A stretch of 16,132 nucleotides of DNA from Verrucomicrobiota bacterium (GCA_030916665.1 JAUPWC010000067.1:1-16132); one strand, 5' to 3'; numbered from the stretch's first letter, positions 1-7,595 are shown. The notes: a model not told the origin generated them from the sequence alone. Numbers and translations are program-made.

Positions 1-121
1 GCGAGGCGATGAGCTTGGCCGTGGCCATGAAATATTCGTCCCAACTGGGGCGTTGCGTGAAGGCCTCGGTCGCCTGGGCGACGAGGGCGATGGGGTCGGT
101 CTTCTGCTTGCGGGCCGGCAT
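1..121 (-). CDS. dCMP deaminase (ComEB-like), N-terminal fragment
   Basis: This is the first 40 codons of a gene that runs off the left edge. The start ATG is the complement of 119-121. The translation begins MPARKQKTDP and reaches RPSWDEYFMATAKLIAS around residues 24-40, which is the highly recognisable N-terminal signature of the deoxycytidylate/ComEB deaminases (PSWDEYFM-x-A-x-L). Those enzymes use zinc to deaminate dCMP to dUMP, feeding dTMP synthesis. The zinc-binding HAE and PCxxC motifs would lie outside the window, so catalytic competence cannot be judged. The gene is divergent from the Nif3-like gene, with 86 bases between the two start codons. Related zinc deaminases of the same fold are possible, but the WDEYF signature favours the dCMP enzyme. 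Confidence 0.72.
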   Translation of the reverse strand, partial: MPARKQKTDPIALVAQATEAFTQRPSWDEYFMATAKLIAS

Positions 122-207
122 GCTTTCCACGGTGCGGCGGCGGCGATGCGAGGCAACCCCGGAAACACCCGCTTGCAGGTCCCGTTCCCCTCCCCCAACC
201 TCCGCGC

Positions 208-960
208 ATGGCCTCGCTCCAACAGCTCGTGGAATACTGCGACAAGCGCACCCGCCGGTCCTCTTTCAAGGACTACCCGGGCGCGGTCAACGGCCTGCAG
301 GTCGCCAACGACGGACGCGTCACGCGCATCGGCGCCGCCGTGGACGCCGGGCTCGTGCCCTTCGAGCGTGCAGTCGAGCGCGGCGTGGATTTTCTGGTCG
401 TGCATCACGGCCTTTTCTGGGGCGGCGTGCAGCCGCTGACTGGTCCGGTTTACGGGCGGTTCGCGGCGTTGGTACGCGGCAACTGCGCGGTCTATTCCAG
501 CCACCTGCCCCTCGACGCGCACGAGGAGATCGGCAACAACGTGCTCATCGCCCGCCAGCTCGGTCTGAAGCCCCGCCGCCAGTTCCTGCCCCACGAGAAC
601 GAGCTCATCGGCTGGATCGCGCCCAACAAATACAAACGCAGCCAGCTCGTCGCCCGCCTGGAGGAACTCTACCCGCGCGTCGTCTCCATCGAGTGCGGCG
701 CCGCCGTGCCCAAACTCGTGGCTTTTTGCAGCGGTTCCGGCAACGGCGCCGTGCCGCACCTCGTCGCCGCGGGCGTGGATACCCTGATCACGGGTGAACT
801 GCGCGAGGAATGGTTCAACTACGCCCAGGAACACCGGCTCAACCTCCTCTGCTGCGGCCACTATGCCACGGAAACCCACGGCGTGAAGGCCCTCGCCGCC
901 GAGTTGGCAAAAAAATTCCGCCTGCCGTGGGAGTTCATCGAAACGGAAAACCCGCTCTAG
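208..960 (+). CDS. Nif3-like dinuclear metal center hexameric protein (GTP cyclohydrolase 1 type 2 homologue)
   Basis: The protein has 250 residues, typical for the short bacterial Nif3/YbgI proteins, and starts MASLQQLVEYCD. Visible family motifs are GLQVAN near residue 28, VVHHGLFWG near 64-72 (metal-binding histidines), SSHLPLDAHEEIGNN near 92-106, ITGELREEWF near 193, and HYATETHGV near 218-226. Members form toroidal hexamers with a two-metal site in each subunit; their physiological role remains unclear in most bacteria, although they are often labelled GTP cyclohydrolase type 2. No Shine-Dalgarno is seen: the bases before ATG are CCTCCGCGC. It is followed by a 78-base gap, almost entirely filled by a 9-base-unit inverted repeat, before aroQ. 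Confidence 0.9.
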   Translation: MASLQQLVEYCDKRTRRSSFKDYPGAVNGLQVANDGRVTRIGAAVDAGLVPFERAVERGVDFLVVHHGLFWGGVQPLTGPVYGRFAALVRGNCAVYSSHLPLDAHEEIGNNVLIARQLGLKPRRQFLPHENELIGWIAPNKYKRSQLVARLEELYPRVVSIECGAAVPKLVAFCSGSGNGAVPHLVAAGVDTLITGELREEWFNYAQEHRLNLLCCGHYATETHGVKALAAELAKKFRLPWEFIETENPL

Positions 961-962
961 CC

Positions 963-1029
963 ACCACGAAACACACCGAACCCACGAAATGAGCCTTCTC
1001 CTTTGGTGTATTTCGTGTCTTTCGTGGTG
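963..1029. repeat. Intergenic inverted repeat built from 9-base units
   Basis: Left arm: three consecutive 9-base units, CCACGAAAC, ACACCGAAC and CCACGAAAT (964-990). After 11 bases comes the right arm, TTTGGTGTA, TTTCGTGTC and TTTCGTGGT (1002-1028). The outer nine bases pair perfectly (963-971 with 1020-1028) and the inner two units pair at about 6 of 9 positions each. The element fills the whole space between the nif3-like stop codon and the aroQ start. I remember sequences of the TTTCGTG...TTCGTGG kind as common intergenic repeats in Verrucomicrobia and Planctomycetes; that is recall, not a search. Confidence 0.75.
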
Positions 1030-1038
1030 ACCAATCCG

Positions 1039-1473
1039 ATGAAGAAGTTCGCCATCCTCCACGGTCCCAATCTCAACCGGCTCGGCAAACGCGAGCCCGA
1101 GATCTACGGCACGGCCACGCTCAAGGATCTTGAGCAGCTCATCCGCGCCGAGGCGCGCAAGCTCGGCGTGGGCGTCAGCTTCTTCCAATCCAACCACGAG
1201 GGCGCGCTCATCGACCGCATCCACACGCTCGCCGACCGCGGCATCGCGGGCTACATCGTGAACTTCGGCGCCTACACCCACACCAGCATCGCCCTGCACG
1301 ACGCCTTGAAGAGCGTGGCACCGCTGCCCGCGATCGAGGTCCACATCTCCGACATCAGGAAGCGCGAGAAATTCCGCCGGCATTCCTGCACCGCCGCCGC
1401 CTGCATCGGCATGATCAGCGGCAAGGGTTTTCCCGGTTACCTTGAGGCGCTCCGGCAGCTGGCCGCGCTCTGA
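1039..1473 (+). CDS. aroQ: Type II 3-dehydroquinate dehydratase
   Basis: The protein has 144 residues, the usual size for type II dehydroquinases, which act as dodecamers and convert 3-dehydroquinate to 3-dehydroshikimate in the shikimate pathway. Visible motifs: ILHGPNLNRLG at 6-16, the catalytic tyrosine in EIYG near 23, FFQSNHEGALID near 48, VNFGAYTHTS near 71-80 (NxGAxTHxS), and EVHISD with the RREKF-type segment and RRHS near 98-115. The start was placed at 1039 because the homologous N-terminus is MKKFAILHGPNLN; an in-frame ATG at 1003 would add 12 residues encoded by the upstream repeat. No Shine-Dalgarno is present. The stop is three bases before the NusG-family start, so the two are probably cotranscribed. 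Confidence 0.95.
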   Translation: MKKFAILHGPNLNRLGKREPEIYGTATLKDLEQLIRAEARKLGVGVSFFQSNHEGALIDRIHTLADRGIAGYIVNFGAYTHTSIALHDALKSVAPLPAIEVHISDIRKREKFRRHSCTAAACIGMISGKGFPGYLEALRQLAAL

Positions 1474-1476
1474 CCC

Positions 1477-1989
1477 ATGGGCCAGCACCTGCCTGATTTC
1501 GCCGAACCGCGCTGGTTCGTGTGCCACACCAAGCCGCGCTGCGAAAAGAAATTCGACGACCTCGTGGCGCGCGAGAGATTCGCGCATTACCTGCCGCTGA
1601 TCCAGAGCGTGCGCCGCTACGGCACGCAGAAAAAGGTTTTCACCAAGCCGCTCTTCCCCGGCTACGCCTTCGTCCGGATCGAACCGGAGAAGAAGACGCG
1701 CATCTACCAGCAGGACCTGCTGGTCCGCGCCATGATGGTGGACAACGAGGCGCTTTTCCTCCGGCAGCTGGAGGACGTAAAAACCGTCTGTGCCTCCGGG
1801 CTCGAGGCCATGGTGCATCCGCTGATGAAAAAGGGCACCAAGGTTAAGGTGACGGGCGGCCCGCTGAAGGGACTGGAGGGTTATGTGGATGATCCGGCGA
1901 ACCCGCAGGGAATCGTCGTGTCTGTGGACGTGCTCCAGCAGGGCCTGCTGGTGCGTCTCCCGTTGGAAACCCTCCAAATCCTGCTCTGA
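1477..1989 (+). CDS. NusG-family transcription elongation factor (specialised RfaH/UpxY-like paralogue)
   Basis: 170 residues. The N-terminal NGN domain spans roughly 11-105, with RWFVCHTKPRCEKK at 12-25 and KPLFPGYAFVRI at 57-68. A KOW domain follows near 118-165, with GTKVKVTGGPLKGLEGYV at 120-137. Proteins of this fold bind the RNA polymerase clamp and alter pausing or termination; specialised paralogues act on particular operons, often for surface polysaccharides. The housekeeping nusG normally sits between secE and rplK and reads WYVVQTYSG-like at its start. Here the start is WFVCHTKP and the neighbours are aroQ and a beta-barrel gene, so I read it as a specialised paralogue. It is three bases after aroQ and its stop is seven bases before the next start, implying an operon. 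The target operon is unknown. Confidence 0.85.
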   Translation: MGQHLPDFAEPRWFVCHTKPRCEKKFDDLVARERFAHYLPLIQSVRRYGTQKKVFTKPLFPGYAFVRIEPEKKTRIYQQDLLVRAMMVDNEALFLRQLEDVKTVCASGLEAMVHPLMKKGTKVKVTGGPLKGLEGYVDDPANPQGIVVSVDVLQQGLLVRLPLETLQILL

Positions 1990-1996
1990 AACTTCC

Positions 1997-2920
1997 GTGC
2001 GCCACGTCCTCATTTTAATTTTATCCGTCTCGCTCGGCCTCGGTGCCGCCGCCCAGACCACCGCCCCGGCGGGCAGCCCTCAAACGGCGGAGAACGGATC
2101 CTCCTTTCTCACCAAGGTGCGCGGGCTTTTCGACTTCGACCTGCCCGACATCGATCCGCCCGGCACGATCAGAGTCACCGTCCACCCGCACCTCGGCGAC
2201 CTGGTGCGGCGCGACTACATGCGCGTGGACACCGGCTTCCGCTGGGCCGTCAACGAGCATTTCGAGATCAATCCCGAGGCCGCCGTCTTTTTCACGCACG
2301 GCTTGGGGGGCGGCAATGACGGCTACGGCATCGGCGAACTGCGTCTCGGTTCCAAATACATCCTGCGCGGCTGGCCCGACCGCGACATGGAAACCAGCAT
2401 GTTTCTCAACGTCGGGGTGCCGGTCGGCAGCCCGCCCGTGAACCTGACCGACGGACTCCATCACTTCGCTCCCGGCTTCCTCGTCCAGCACCACTCCTCG
2501 CGCAACCGCAAGCTCACCACCTTCGCCGGCGCCGGCCTCGACCTCGTTTCGGTGAGCGACATCGCGGGCACGCCCGCGCGCAACCAGCCGCTCGATGACT
2601 CGATGAACTTCACCGCCGGCGCCATTTACGACCTCGGTCAGGTCAAATGGACCCTCTCCGCCACCTACGCCACGACCGCAGTCCTTGGCGACATCACCGA
2701 CCATTTCATTTACCTGCGCCCGAGCGTGCTCTGGTATGTGCCGAGGAAATACACGTTCAACTCCAAGACCCAGTGGCTGCTCGGCCTCGGCTTGCGCGCC
2801 TCCTGGGGACCCGACGGCAACGAACTGACCTTTAACACCCGCGTGCGCGCGGAAGTGACTTTCCGGCAGGTTGTCGAAAACATCCGCTCCCGCCGGAAGG
2901 AGTCCGGCGAAAAGCCCTGA
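1997..2920 (+). CDS. Predicted outer-membrane beta-barrel protein, unknown function
   Basis: I chose the GTG at 1997 because it gives a clean signal peptide: R2, H3, a hydrophobic stretch L5-G16, and a likely cleavage after AAA at 17-19, just before Q20. The open frame extends upstream, but that part overlaps the NusG-family gene out of frame and looks like shadow. The mature part (about 288 residues) is a series of short alternating amphipathic segments with many aromatic and glycine residues (for example GELRLGSKYILRGW, METSMFLNVGVPVG, MNFTAGAIYDLG, KWTLSATYAT, YLRPSVLWYVP, WLLGLGLRASWG), which looks like a transmembrane beta-barrel. It ends in a basic tail rather than the classical C-terminal phenylalanine. 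I do not recognise a named family. Its stop is nine bases from the converging pgpA stop, and no terminator is visible between them. Confidence 0.7.
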   Translation: MRHVLILILSVSLGLGAAAQTTAPAGSPQTAENGSSFLTKVRGLFDFDLPDIDPPGTIRVTVHPHLGDLVRRDYMRVDTGFRWAVNEHFEINPEAAVFFTHGLGGGNDGYGIGELRLGSKYILRGWPDRDMETSMFLNVGVPVGSPPVNLTDGLHHFAPGFLVQHHSSRNRKLTTFAGAGLDLVSVSDIAGTPARNQPLDDSMNFTAGAIYDLGQVKWTLSATYATTAVLGDITDHFIYLRPSVLWYVPRKYTFNSKTQWLLGLGLRASWGPDGNELTFNTRVRAEVTFRQVVENIRSRRKESGEKP

Positions 2921-2929
2921 ACCGCGCCC

Positions 2930-3445
2930 TCAGCGCCAGGTCCAGAGCCAGCCGATCAGGTGTAGCGAGCCGCACGCGGCCAGCGCCGCGACGAAATCGT
3001 CCGCCACGATCCCCCACCCGCCCGGCCAGCGTTGCAGCCGCGCAATGCCGAACGGTTTGAGGATGTCGAACAGCCGGAACAGCCCGAAGCCTGCCCCGAT
3101 TACCGCCCAAGGCGGCCAGCCCGCAAAACTGGCGCCCTGCCAGCCGAGATAGACCAGCGGCATCACGATGAACTCGTCGAGGTTCACCTCGCCTGGGTCT
3201 TCCTTGCCCAGCCGGCGCGAGGCCTCCCCGGTCAGGCCGACCGCCACGTAGCACAGCCCGATCGTGATCAGCAGCGTCGGCACCCAACCGATGCGGCCAA
3301 AAAAAAGCAGCGCGTAGAGCACGCCGGCCAGCGAACCCCAGGTGCCCGGCGCAGGCAGCCTTTTGCCCAGCGGTCCGAGCGTGGCGACCGCCACCACAAA
3401 CTTTGCCGGTAACACCCGCGGCCACTTCGGTTCCGTCAACCGCAT
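2930..3445 (-). CDS. pgpA: Phosphatidylglycerophosphatase A
   Basis: 171 residues. PgpA removes the phosphate from phosphatidylglycerophosphate in the inner membrane, the last step to phosphatidylglycerol. The sequence shows ATLGPLGKRLPAPGTWGS near 22-39 (the family LPxAPGTxGS signature), hydrophobic segments around 40-72, the acidic motif GEVNLDEF near 85-92, then FRLFDILKPFGI and GGWGIVADDFVAA near 122-153, which carry the conserved Asp residues. It is encoded four bases after the pgsA stop on the same strand (TGA, GGCC, ATG), so the enzymes for two successive steps form one operon. The gene converges on the beta-barrel gene. Confidence 0.93.
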   Translation of the reverse strand: MRLTEPKWPRVLPAKFVVAVATLGPLGKRLPAPGTWGSLAGVLYALLFFGRIGWVPTLLITIGLCYVAVGLTGEASRRLGKEDPGEVNLDEFIVMPLVYLGWQGASFAGWPPWAVIGAGFGLFRLFDILKPFGIARLQRWPGGWGIVADDFVAALAACGSLHLIGWLWTWR

Positions 3446-3449
3446 GGCC

Positions 3450-4049
3450 TCAGTCCAGCACCACTTGGCCGTGGCGGCGGAAATAGGAAAAGCCGGAGGT
3501 GATTGTGAGCACCGCGGAGAGCACGAACAGACCCAGTCCGCCCCAGTGGATGATATCGATCAGGAGCCGGTCCGTGCCGAAGAGATCGCCGAAGTCACGC
3601 TGGAACATCCGCGCGCCCATCAGCCAGCCAATGGCGTTGAGCTGGATGAAGGTCTTCACCTTGCCGCCCTGGTCGGCCTCGATCGTGATGCCCTTGACCG
3701 CCGCCGCCATGCGCATGCCCGACACCGCAAACTCGCGCCCCAGAATGCACAGCAGCAGCACCATGGCCGCCACCTCGTGCCCCATGAAATAGTCGCCCAC
3801 GACCAGCGCGATCATCAGCCCGATGACCATCACCTTGTCGATGATCGCATCCATGAAGCGGCCGAACGAGGATACCTCGCCGCGTGCGCGCGCCACCATG
3901 CCGTCGAACCAGTCGGTCAGCGCCGCCGCGATGAAGAGCCAGAACGCGATAGTCGCGGCCCATTGGAACTCGCGGTTCATCAGCCAGACGATAATGAACA
4001 TCGCCGGCACGCGGGAGACTGTCATCCAGTTCGCGATGGTGAAACGCAT
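3450..4049 (-). CDS. pgsA: CDP-diacylglycerol-glycerol-3-phosphate 3-phosphatidyltransferase
   Basis: 199 residues with the start placed at MRFTIANWMTVSRV, the conserved N-terminus of PgsA; a longer in-frame start at 4115 would add 22 residues without homology features. The CDP-alcohol phosphotransferase motif DGxxARx8GxxxDxxxD is complete, as DGMVARARGEVSSFGRFMDAIIDK. Several hydrophobic segments fit an integral inner-membrane enzyme. It joins glycerol 3-phosphate to CDP-diacylglycerol to give phosphatidylglycerophosphate, the substrate of the PgpA encoded immediately downstream. The ATG is directly preceded by GCCC and there is no Shine-Dalgarno. Divergent from coaD, with a 176-base gap that contains a dispersed-repeat arm. 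Confidence 0.95.
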   Translation of the reverse strand: MRFTIANWMTVSRVPAMFIIVWLMNREFQWAATIAFWLFIAAALTDWFDGMVARARGEVSSFGRFMDAIIDKVMVIGLMIALVVGDYFMGHEVAAMVLLLCILGREFAVSGMRMAAAVKGITIEADQGGKVKTFIQLNAIGWLMGARMFQRDFGDLFGTDRLLIDIIHWGGLGLFVLSAVLTITSGFSYFRRHGQVVLD

Positions 4050-4135
4050 GGGCGCGAGTCGAGCGCGCGCCCCGAAGCTTGGCAACCGGGATTTGACACA
4101 AAACAGCCTCGCCAAAACAGGCCGGGCCGGGTTGA

Positions 4136-4699
<564 letters not shown>

Positions 4700-4767
4700 G
4701 AAACCGCAATGCCTGGGGTCGCCTCGCCCGGGTAGTGTTTGATTATGTCTTTGAGCGCGCCGATTCG

Positions 4768-4861
4768 TGCCACTCTGAACGCAGCGAAGAGTCCAGCCGA
4801 ATTTCCCCAGTGGTCCTCCCCCACGACCGTCCTTGGATCCTTCGCTGCGCTCAGGATGACA
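4768..4861. repeat. Imperfect inverted repeat of the TGTCATCCTGAGCG type
   Basis: The left arm at 4768-4796 (TGCCACTCTGAACGCAGCG...) and the right arm at 4832-4861 (ending TGCGCTCAGGATGACA) are reverse complements at roughly 22 of 29 positions, with 35 bases between them. The right arm is the better-conserved copy of the CTTCGCTGCGCTCAGGATGAC motif. It lies between the convergent genes coaD and trmL. A hairpin there could stop transcription from either side, although neither arm is followed by a clear T-run. Confidence 0.65.
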
Positions 4862-4872
4862 AGCCGGGAAAC

Positions 4873-5337
4873 TCACCCCGGCATCCCCACCTGCCGCAGC
4901 GCCTCATAGGTCGCGATGCCGGCTGCGGTCGAGAGGTTGAGCGAGCGTAACTCGCCGTTGGCGTGCGGAATTTTCAACCGGTGTTCGGCACCAAATTCCG
5001 CGTGCAGCCAATCGGGCGCGCCGGCCTCCTCGTTGCCGAAGACCAACCCGTCGCCATCCGTGTAGTGCACGTCCCAGAAGCCCTGCATCGCATGCGTCGT
5101 GAACAGCCACAACCGCTGCGGTGCTACCGCACTCGCCCGGAAAGCGGTCCAGTTTTCATGGTGATGCACGTCCAATGAAAACCAGTAATCCATTCCCGCG
5201 CGTTTCAGATTTTTGTCGGTGACCTCAAAGCCCAACGGGTGGACAAGATGCAGCCGCGAGCGCGTGACCGCGCACATACGGCCGATATTGCCGGTGTTTT
5301 GCGGGATTTGCGGTTGAAAGAGCACGACGTGCAGCAT
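4873..5337 (-). CDS. trmL: tRNA (cytidine(34)-2'-O)-methyltransferase, SPOUT family
   Basis: 154 residues, matching the compact TrmL/YibK subfamily that is little more than a SPOUT domain. It methylates the ribose of the wobble base in tRNA-Leu isoacceptors using S-adenosylmethionine. Motifs: PQIPQNTGNIGRMC at 9-22 (SPOUT motif 1), LVFGNEEAGAPDWL at 98-111 (motif 2), and LRSLNLSTAAGIATYEALRQ at 130-149 (motif 3, the knotted cofactor site). This is one of only two genes in the window with a convincing Shine-Dalgarno: GGCGGAGC lies directly before the ATG. Divergent from the response regulator. Confidence 0.93.
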   Translation of the reverse strand: MLHVVLFQPQIPQNTGNIGRMCAVTRSRLHLVHPLGFEVTDKNLKRAGMDYWFSLDVHHHENWTAFRASAVAPQRLWLFTTHAMQGFWDVHYTDGDGLVFGNEEAGAPDWLHAEFGAEHRLKIPHANGELRSLNLSTAAGIATYEALRQVGMPG

Positions 5338-5426
5338 GCTCCGCCATCATGAGTTAATGCGCTGGACGGCAAGCCGTAATCCATCCAGAAACGAATCTGC
5401 CAGCGGGCCACGGCACCACTCCCTGT

Positions 5427-5876
5427 ATGTCCATTTCGACAAACAAATATGCGGGCAAGATCGTCGTTCTGGTTGACGACGAATTTTCCTACATCGACCT
5501 CCTGCAACAGCTGCTGAGCGATCACCTCGCCTGCCCTGTGCACGGCTTCACCAAGCCCGCCGACGCGCTCCGCGCGATTCCCGGCCTCAACGTCGGCATG
5601 ATCATCTCGGACTACCAGATGCCCGACATGAACGGCCTGCAGCTCATCGCCGAGGTGCAGAAGATCAACCCGGACATCCCGGCCGTGATGATCACCGCCT
5701 ACAACATGTCGTTCACGCCGCGCGAACTCGCCGCCGTGCCGTCGTTGAAGGCGATCGTGCGCAAGCCTTTCAAGTGGACCGTCCTCGCCGAGGAAGTCGT
5801 GAAACACTGGCCCGACCCGCACCCGCCCAAGGTCAAGGTCGTCACCGTGACCGGCAACCCGTTCAAGCCCGCCTGA
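5427..5876 (+). CDS. Single-domain response regulator (CheY-like receiver)
   Basis: 149 residues, consisting of one receiver domain and a short tail. The acidic pair D17-D18, the phospho-acceptor D62 in ISDYQMPDMNG, T90 in VMITAYN and K113 in RKPFK are all in the expected places, so it should be phosphorylatable. There is no DNA-binding or enzymatic output domain. After the receiver fold, residues 128-149 form a proline- and valine-rich tail (KVKVVTVTGNPFKPA). No histidine kinase is encoded nearby, so its partner is unknown. The last 14 bases overlap the 3' end of thrB on the opposite strand. No Shine-Dalgarno. Confidence 0.9.
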   Translation: MSISTNKYAGKIVVLVDDEFSYIDLLQQLLSDHLACPVHGFTKPADALRAIPGLNVGMIISDYQMPDMNGLQLIAEVQKINPDIPAVMITAYNMSFTPRELAAVPSLKAIVRKPFKWTVLAEEVVKHWPDPHPPKVKVVTVTGNPFKPA

Positions 5877-6801
5877 CGACGCTCAGTCCGTCGTTGTCCG
5901 CGTGCAGGGTCCGCACGGTCGCGGAAAGTTTGTGCGCGGCGAACGCACCGACCATCGAGCGCCCGACCTTGGCCGCGTCCTTGGGTCGAGCCACGCAGAG
6001 CACGGTGGAACCGCTGCCGCTCAGCCAGCCCGTCAGCGCGCCGGCGGCCACGCCGGCCTCGATCGCGGGCTTGGCGCCGGGGATCAGCGGGAGCCGGTAG
6101 GGCTCGTGCAGAAAATCCTTCACGGCGTGGCGCAGCCGGTCGTATTCGCCGGACAAAAATGCCGCCACGACATAGGTCGCGCTGTTCACACTCTTCACCG
6201 CGTCGAAATAGGGTAGCTCCTTCGGCAGAATGCCGCGCGCCTTCTTGGTTTCCAGTTCCTGGTCCGGCGAGGCGCAAACGAAGCAGAGTTCCTTGCCGAT
6301 GGGCTTGCGCAGCACCCCGAGCAACTCACCGGTGTGCGCGTCACAGCGGGCAACGCAGAAGCCGCCGATCACGGCCGGCGTGGCGTTGTCGGGGTGGCCC
6401 TCAAGCTGGGTGACGAGCGAGCAGAAATCGTCCTTGGATAGTTTCGCGCCGGTAAGTTCGTTGAGCGCCGCCACGACGCCGGCGCGCAGGGTCACGCTCG
6501 AGCCGAGGCCGCGCGACATCGGCACGTCGCCGCGGATGGCAAGGGTGTAGCCGATCTCATCCACCCCGGCGCGTACAAAAAACAGGCCGGCCGCCTCGTC
6601 CGCCATGTCGAGACCGTGCGTGTCGCTCGGACCCGCCGGACGCGAGCCGCTCCAGTCGCCCCGCGTGAGCGTGATCTCATTGTAGATCGAGAGCGCCATG
6701 CCGAGCGAATCAAAGCCCGCGCCGCAGTTCGACGTGCTGCCGGGCACACGGACGGTGACTTCGTTCGGGAGGCGGCGGGAGCGGGTGGCGGGGTGCTTCA
6801 T
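5863..6801 (-). CDS. thrB: Homoserine kinase (GHMP family)
   Basis: 312 residues, the usual ThrB length. It phosphorylates L-homoserine with ATP on the way to threonine. Evidence: VRVPGSTSNCGAGFDSLGMAL near 17-37, the GHMP ATP-binding loop PMSRGLGSS at 94-102, EGHPDNATPAVIGGF near 134-148, and the C-terminal glycine-rich GWLSGSGSTVLCVA near 258-271. Its start codon overlaps the smpB stop (ATGA), so it is translationally linked to smpB. No thrA, thrC or metabolic neighbours are present. The 3' end overlaps the response-regulator gene by 14 bases on the other strand. Confidence 0.94.
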   Translation of the reverse strand: MKHPATRSRRLPNEVTVRVPGSTSNCGAGFDSLGMALSIYNEITLTRGDWSGSRPAGPSDTHGLDMADEAAGLFFVRAGVDEIGYTLAIRGDVPMSRGLGSSVTLRAGVVAALNELTGAKLSKDDFCSLVTQLEGHPDNATPAVIGGFCVARCDAHTGELLGVLRKPIGKELCFVCASPDQELETKKARGILPKELPYFDAVKSVNSATYVVAAFLSGEYDRLRHAVKDFLHEPYRLPLIPGAKPAIEAGVAAGALTGWLSGSGSTVLCVARPKDAAKVGRSMVGAFAAHKLSATVRTLHADNDGLSVVRRA

Positions 6802-7271
6802 CGGCGGGTGTGGAGGGCGCGGCGGGCTTCGAGGTTCTGTTCGCGTTTTTTGACGTCTTCGCGCTTGTCGAACTGCTTCTTGGCGGTGGCGGTGGCAATC
6901 TCAACTTTCACGAGCGCTTCCTTGAAATACATGCGCAGCGCCACGATCTGGCGGCCGGCCGTCTCAACCTCGGTGGCGAGCTTGCGGATCTCGGAGGCGC
7001 GCAGGAGCAACTTGCGCGGGCGTCGCGGGGCGTGCTGCGAGGTGCCGGCGTGCGAATACTCCTCGATGTAGGCGCCGTGCAGCCAGACCTCCCCCCGGTC
7101 AATGCGCGCAAACGCATCGCTGAGCTGCGCCTTGCCGGAGCGGATGGACTTCACCTCCGAGCCCGTCAGCTTCACCCCCGCCTCGAACTTGTCGTGAACA
7201 AAATAATCCCGCAGCGCCTTGGGGTTGCGCATCTCGGAGTAACGGGCGGAGTCGTGTGCCTTGGCGGCCAT
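6798..7271 (-). CDS. smpB: SsrA (tmRNA)-binding protein
   Basis: 157 residues, typical for SmpB, the partner of tmRNA that recognises the empty A site of stalled ribosomes. Recognisable segments: RNPKALRDYFVHDKFEAGV near 15-33, LTGSEVKSIRSGKAQLSDAF near 35-54, the RKLLL segment near 87-91, GRQIVALRMYFK near 106-117, and the basic C-terminal tail KREDVKKREQNLEARR that inserts into the mRNA channel. The ssrA gene is not in the window. The stop overlaps the thrB start by four bases. A terminator-like hairpin separates it from rpoZ, so it may have its own promoter in the roughly 40 bases upstream, which I cannot assign. No Shine-Dalgarno (GACCATG). Confidence 0.95.
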   Translation of the reverse strand: MAAKAHDSARYSEMRNPKALRDYFVHDKFEAGVKLTGSEVKSIRSGKAQLSDAFARIDRGEVWLHGAYIEEYSHAGTSQHAPRRPRKLLLRASEIRKLATEVETAGRQIVALRMYFKEALVKVEIATATAKKQFDKREDVKKREQNLEARRALHTRR

Positions 7272-7310
7272 GGTCGGAATTCAGTGATGCGCCCCGGTGG
7301 CGCGGTCGGC

Positions 7311-7341
7311 AAACAAAGAAGCGAGGCCGGGGCCTCGCTTC
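7311..7341 (-). terminator. Rho-independent terminator after rpoZ
   Basis: Read on the minus strand, this is an 11-bp GC-rich stem, GAAGCGAGGCC/GGCCTCGCTTC (7318-7341), with a two-base loop if fully paired, followed by TTTGTTT (7311-7317). It lies 32 bases past the rpoZ stop and 39 bases before the smpB start, so it probably ends most rpoZ transcripts. Confidence 0.8.
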
Positions 7342-7373
7342 GCGGAAGGGGAGACTGCCGGACGGAGCCGGCC

Positions 7374-7574
7374 TCAGGCCGTGTGCAGCTCGAAGCTGAT
7401 CTTGCCTTCGGCGACCTCGCGCAGGGCGATGTCCTCGGGGCTCAGCTTCTCGAGCGACTCCACGAGCGGACGGCTGCCGCGGCGCAGCTGCTTCACGCGG
7501 CGGGACACCACGTTGATCAGGATATTCGGGTCGTTGATGACTTTCTGGGCTTCGCGGATGTATTCGTCTCTCAT
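7374..7574 (-). CDS. rpoZ: RNA polymerase omega subunit
   Basis: 66 residues, shorter than the 91-residue E. coli omega but in the range of other phyla. Start placed at MRDEYIREAQKVIND because the preceding in-frame codons look like leader sequence. Family features: NPNILINVVSRRVKQLRRGSRP-type segment near 15-35 (the conserved VSxRVRQL... GxxP core) and LSPEDIALREVAEGKIS near 44-60, matching the EDIALREI..GKI motif. Omega stabilises beta-prime folding and polymerase assembly. A candidate promoter lies 22-50 bases upstream and a strong terminator follows. ATG preceded by AGCCC, without a Shine-Dalgarno. Confidence 0.9.
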   Translation of the reverse strand: MRDEYIREAQKVINDPNILINVVSRRVKQLRRGSRPLVESLEKLSPEDIALREVAEGKISFELHTA

Positions 7575-7595
7575 GGGCTGGGAAAATGAAGGGGC

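Noticed and set aside
963..1028. CRISPR-like array from the 9-base units
   Set aside because: Units are too short, adjoin without spacers, and the two arms are inverted rather than direct repeats.
1003..1038. N-terminal extension of aroQ
   Set aside because: The 12 extra residues are encoded by the 9-base repeat and do not belong to the dehydroquinase fold; MKKFAILHGPNLN is the expected start.
1883..1996. Upstream extension of the beta-barrel gene
   Set aside because: It overlaps the NusG-family gene out of frame, and the signal peptide begins at the GTG at 1997.
4713..4745. Possible terminator after coaD (CCTGGG...CCCGGG)
   Set aside because: The stem is short with a wobble pair, the loop is nine bases, and only a broken T-run follows.
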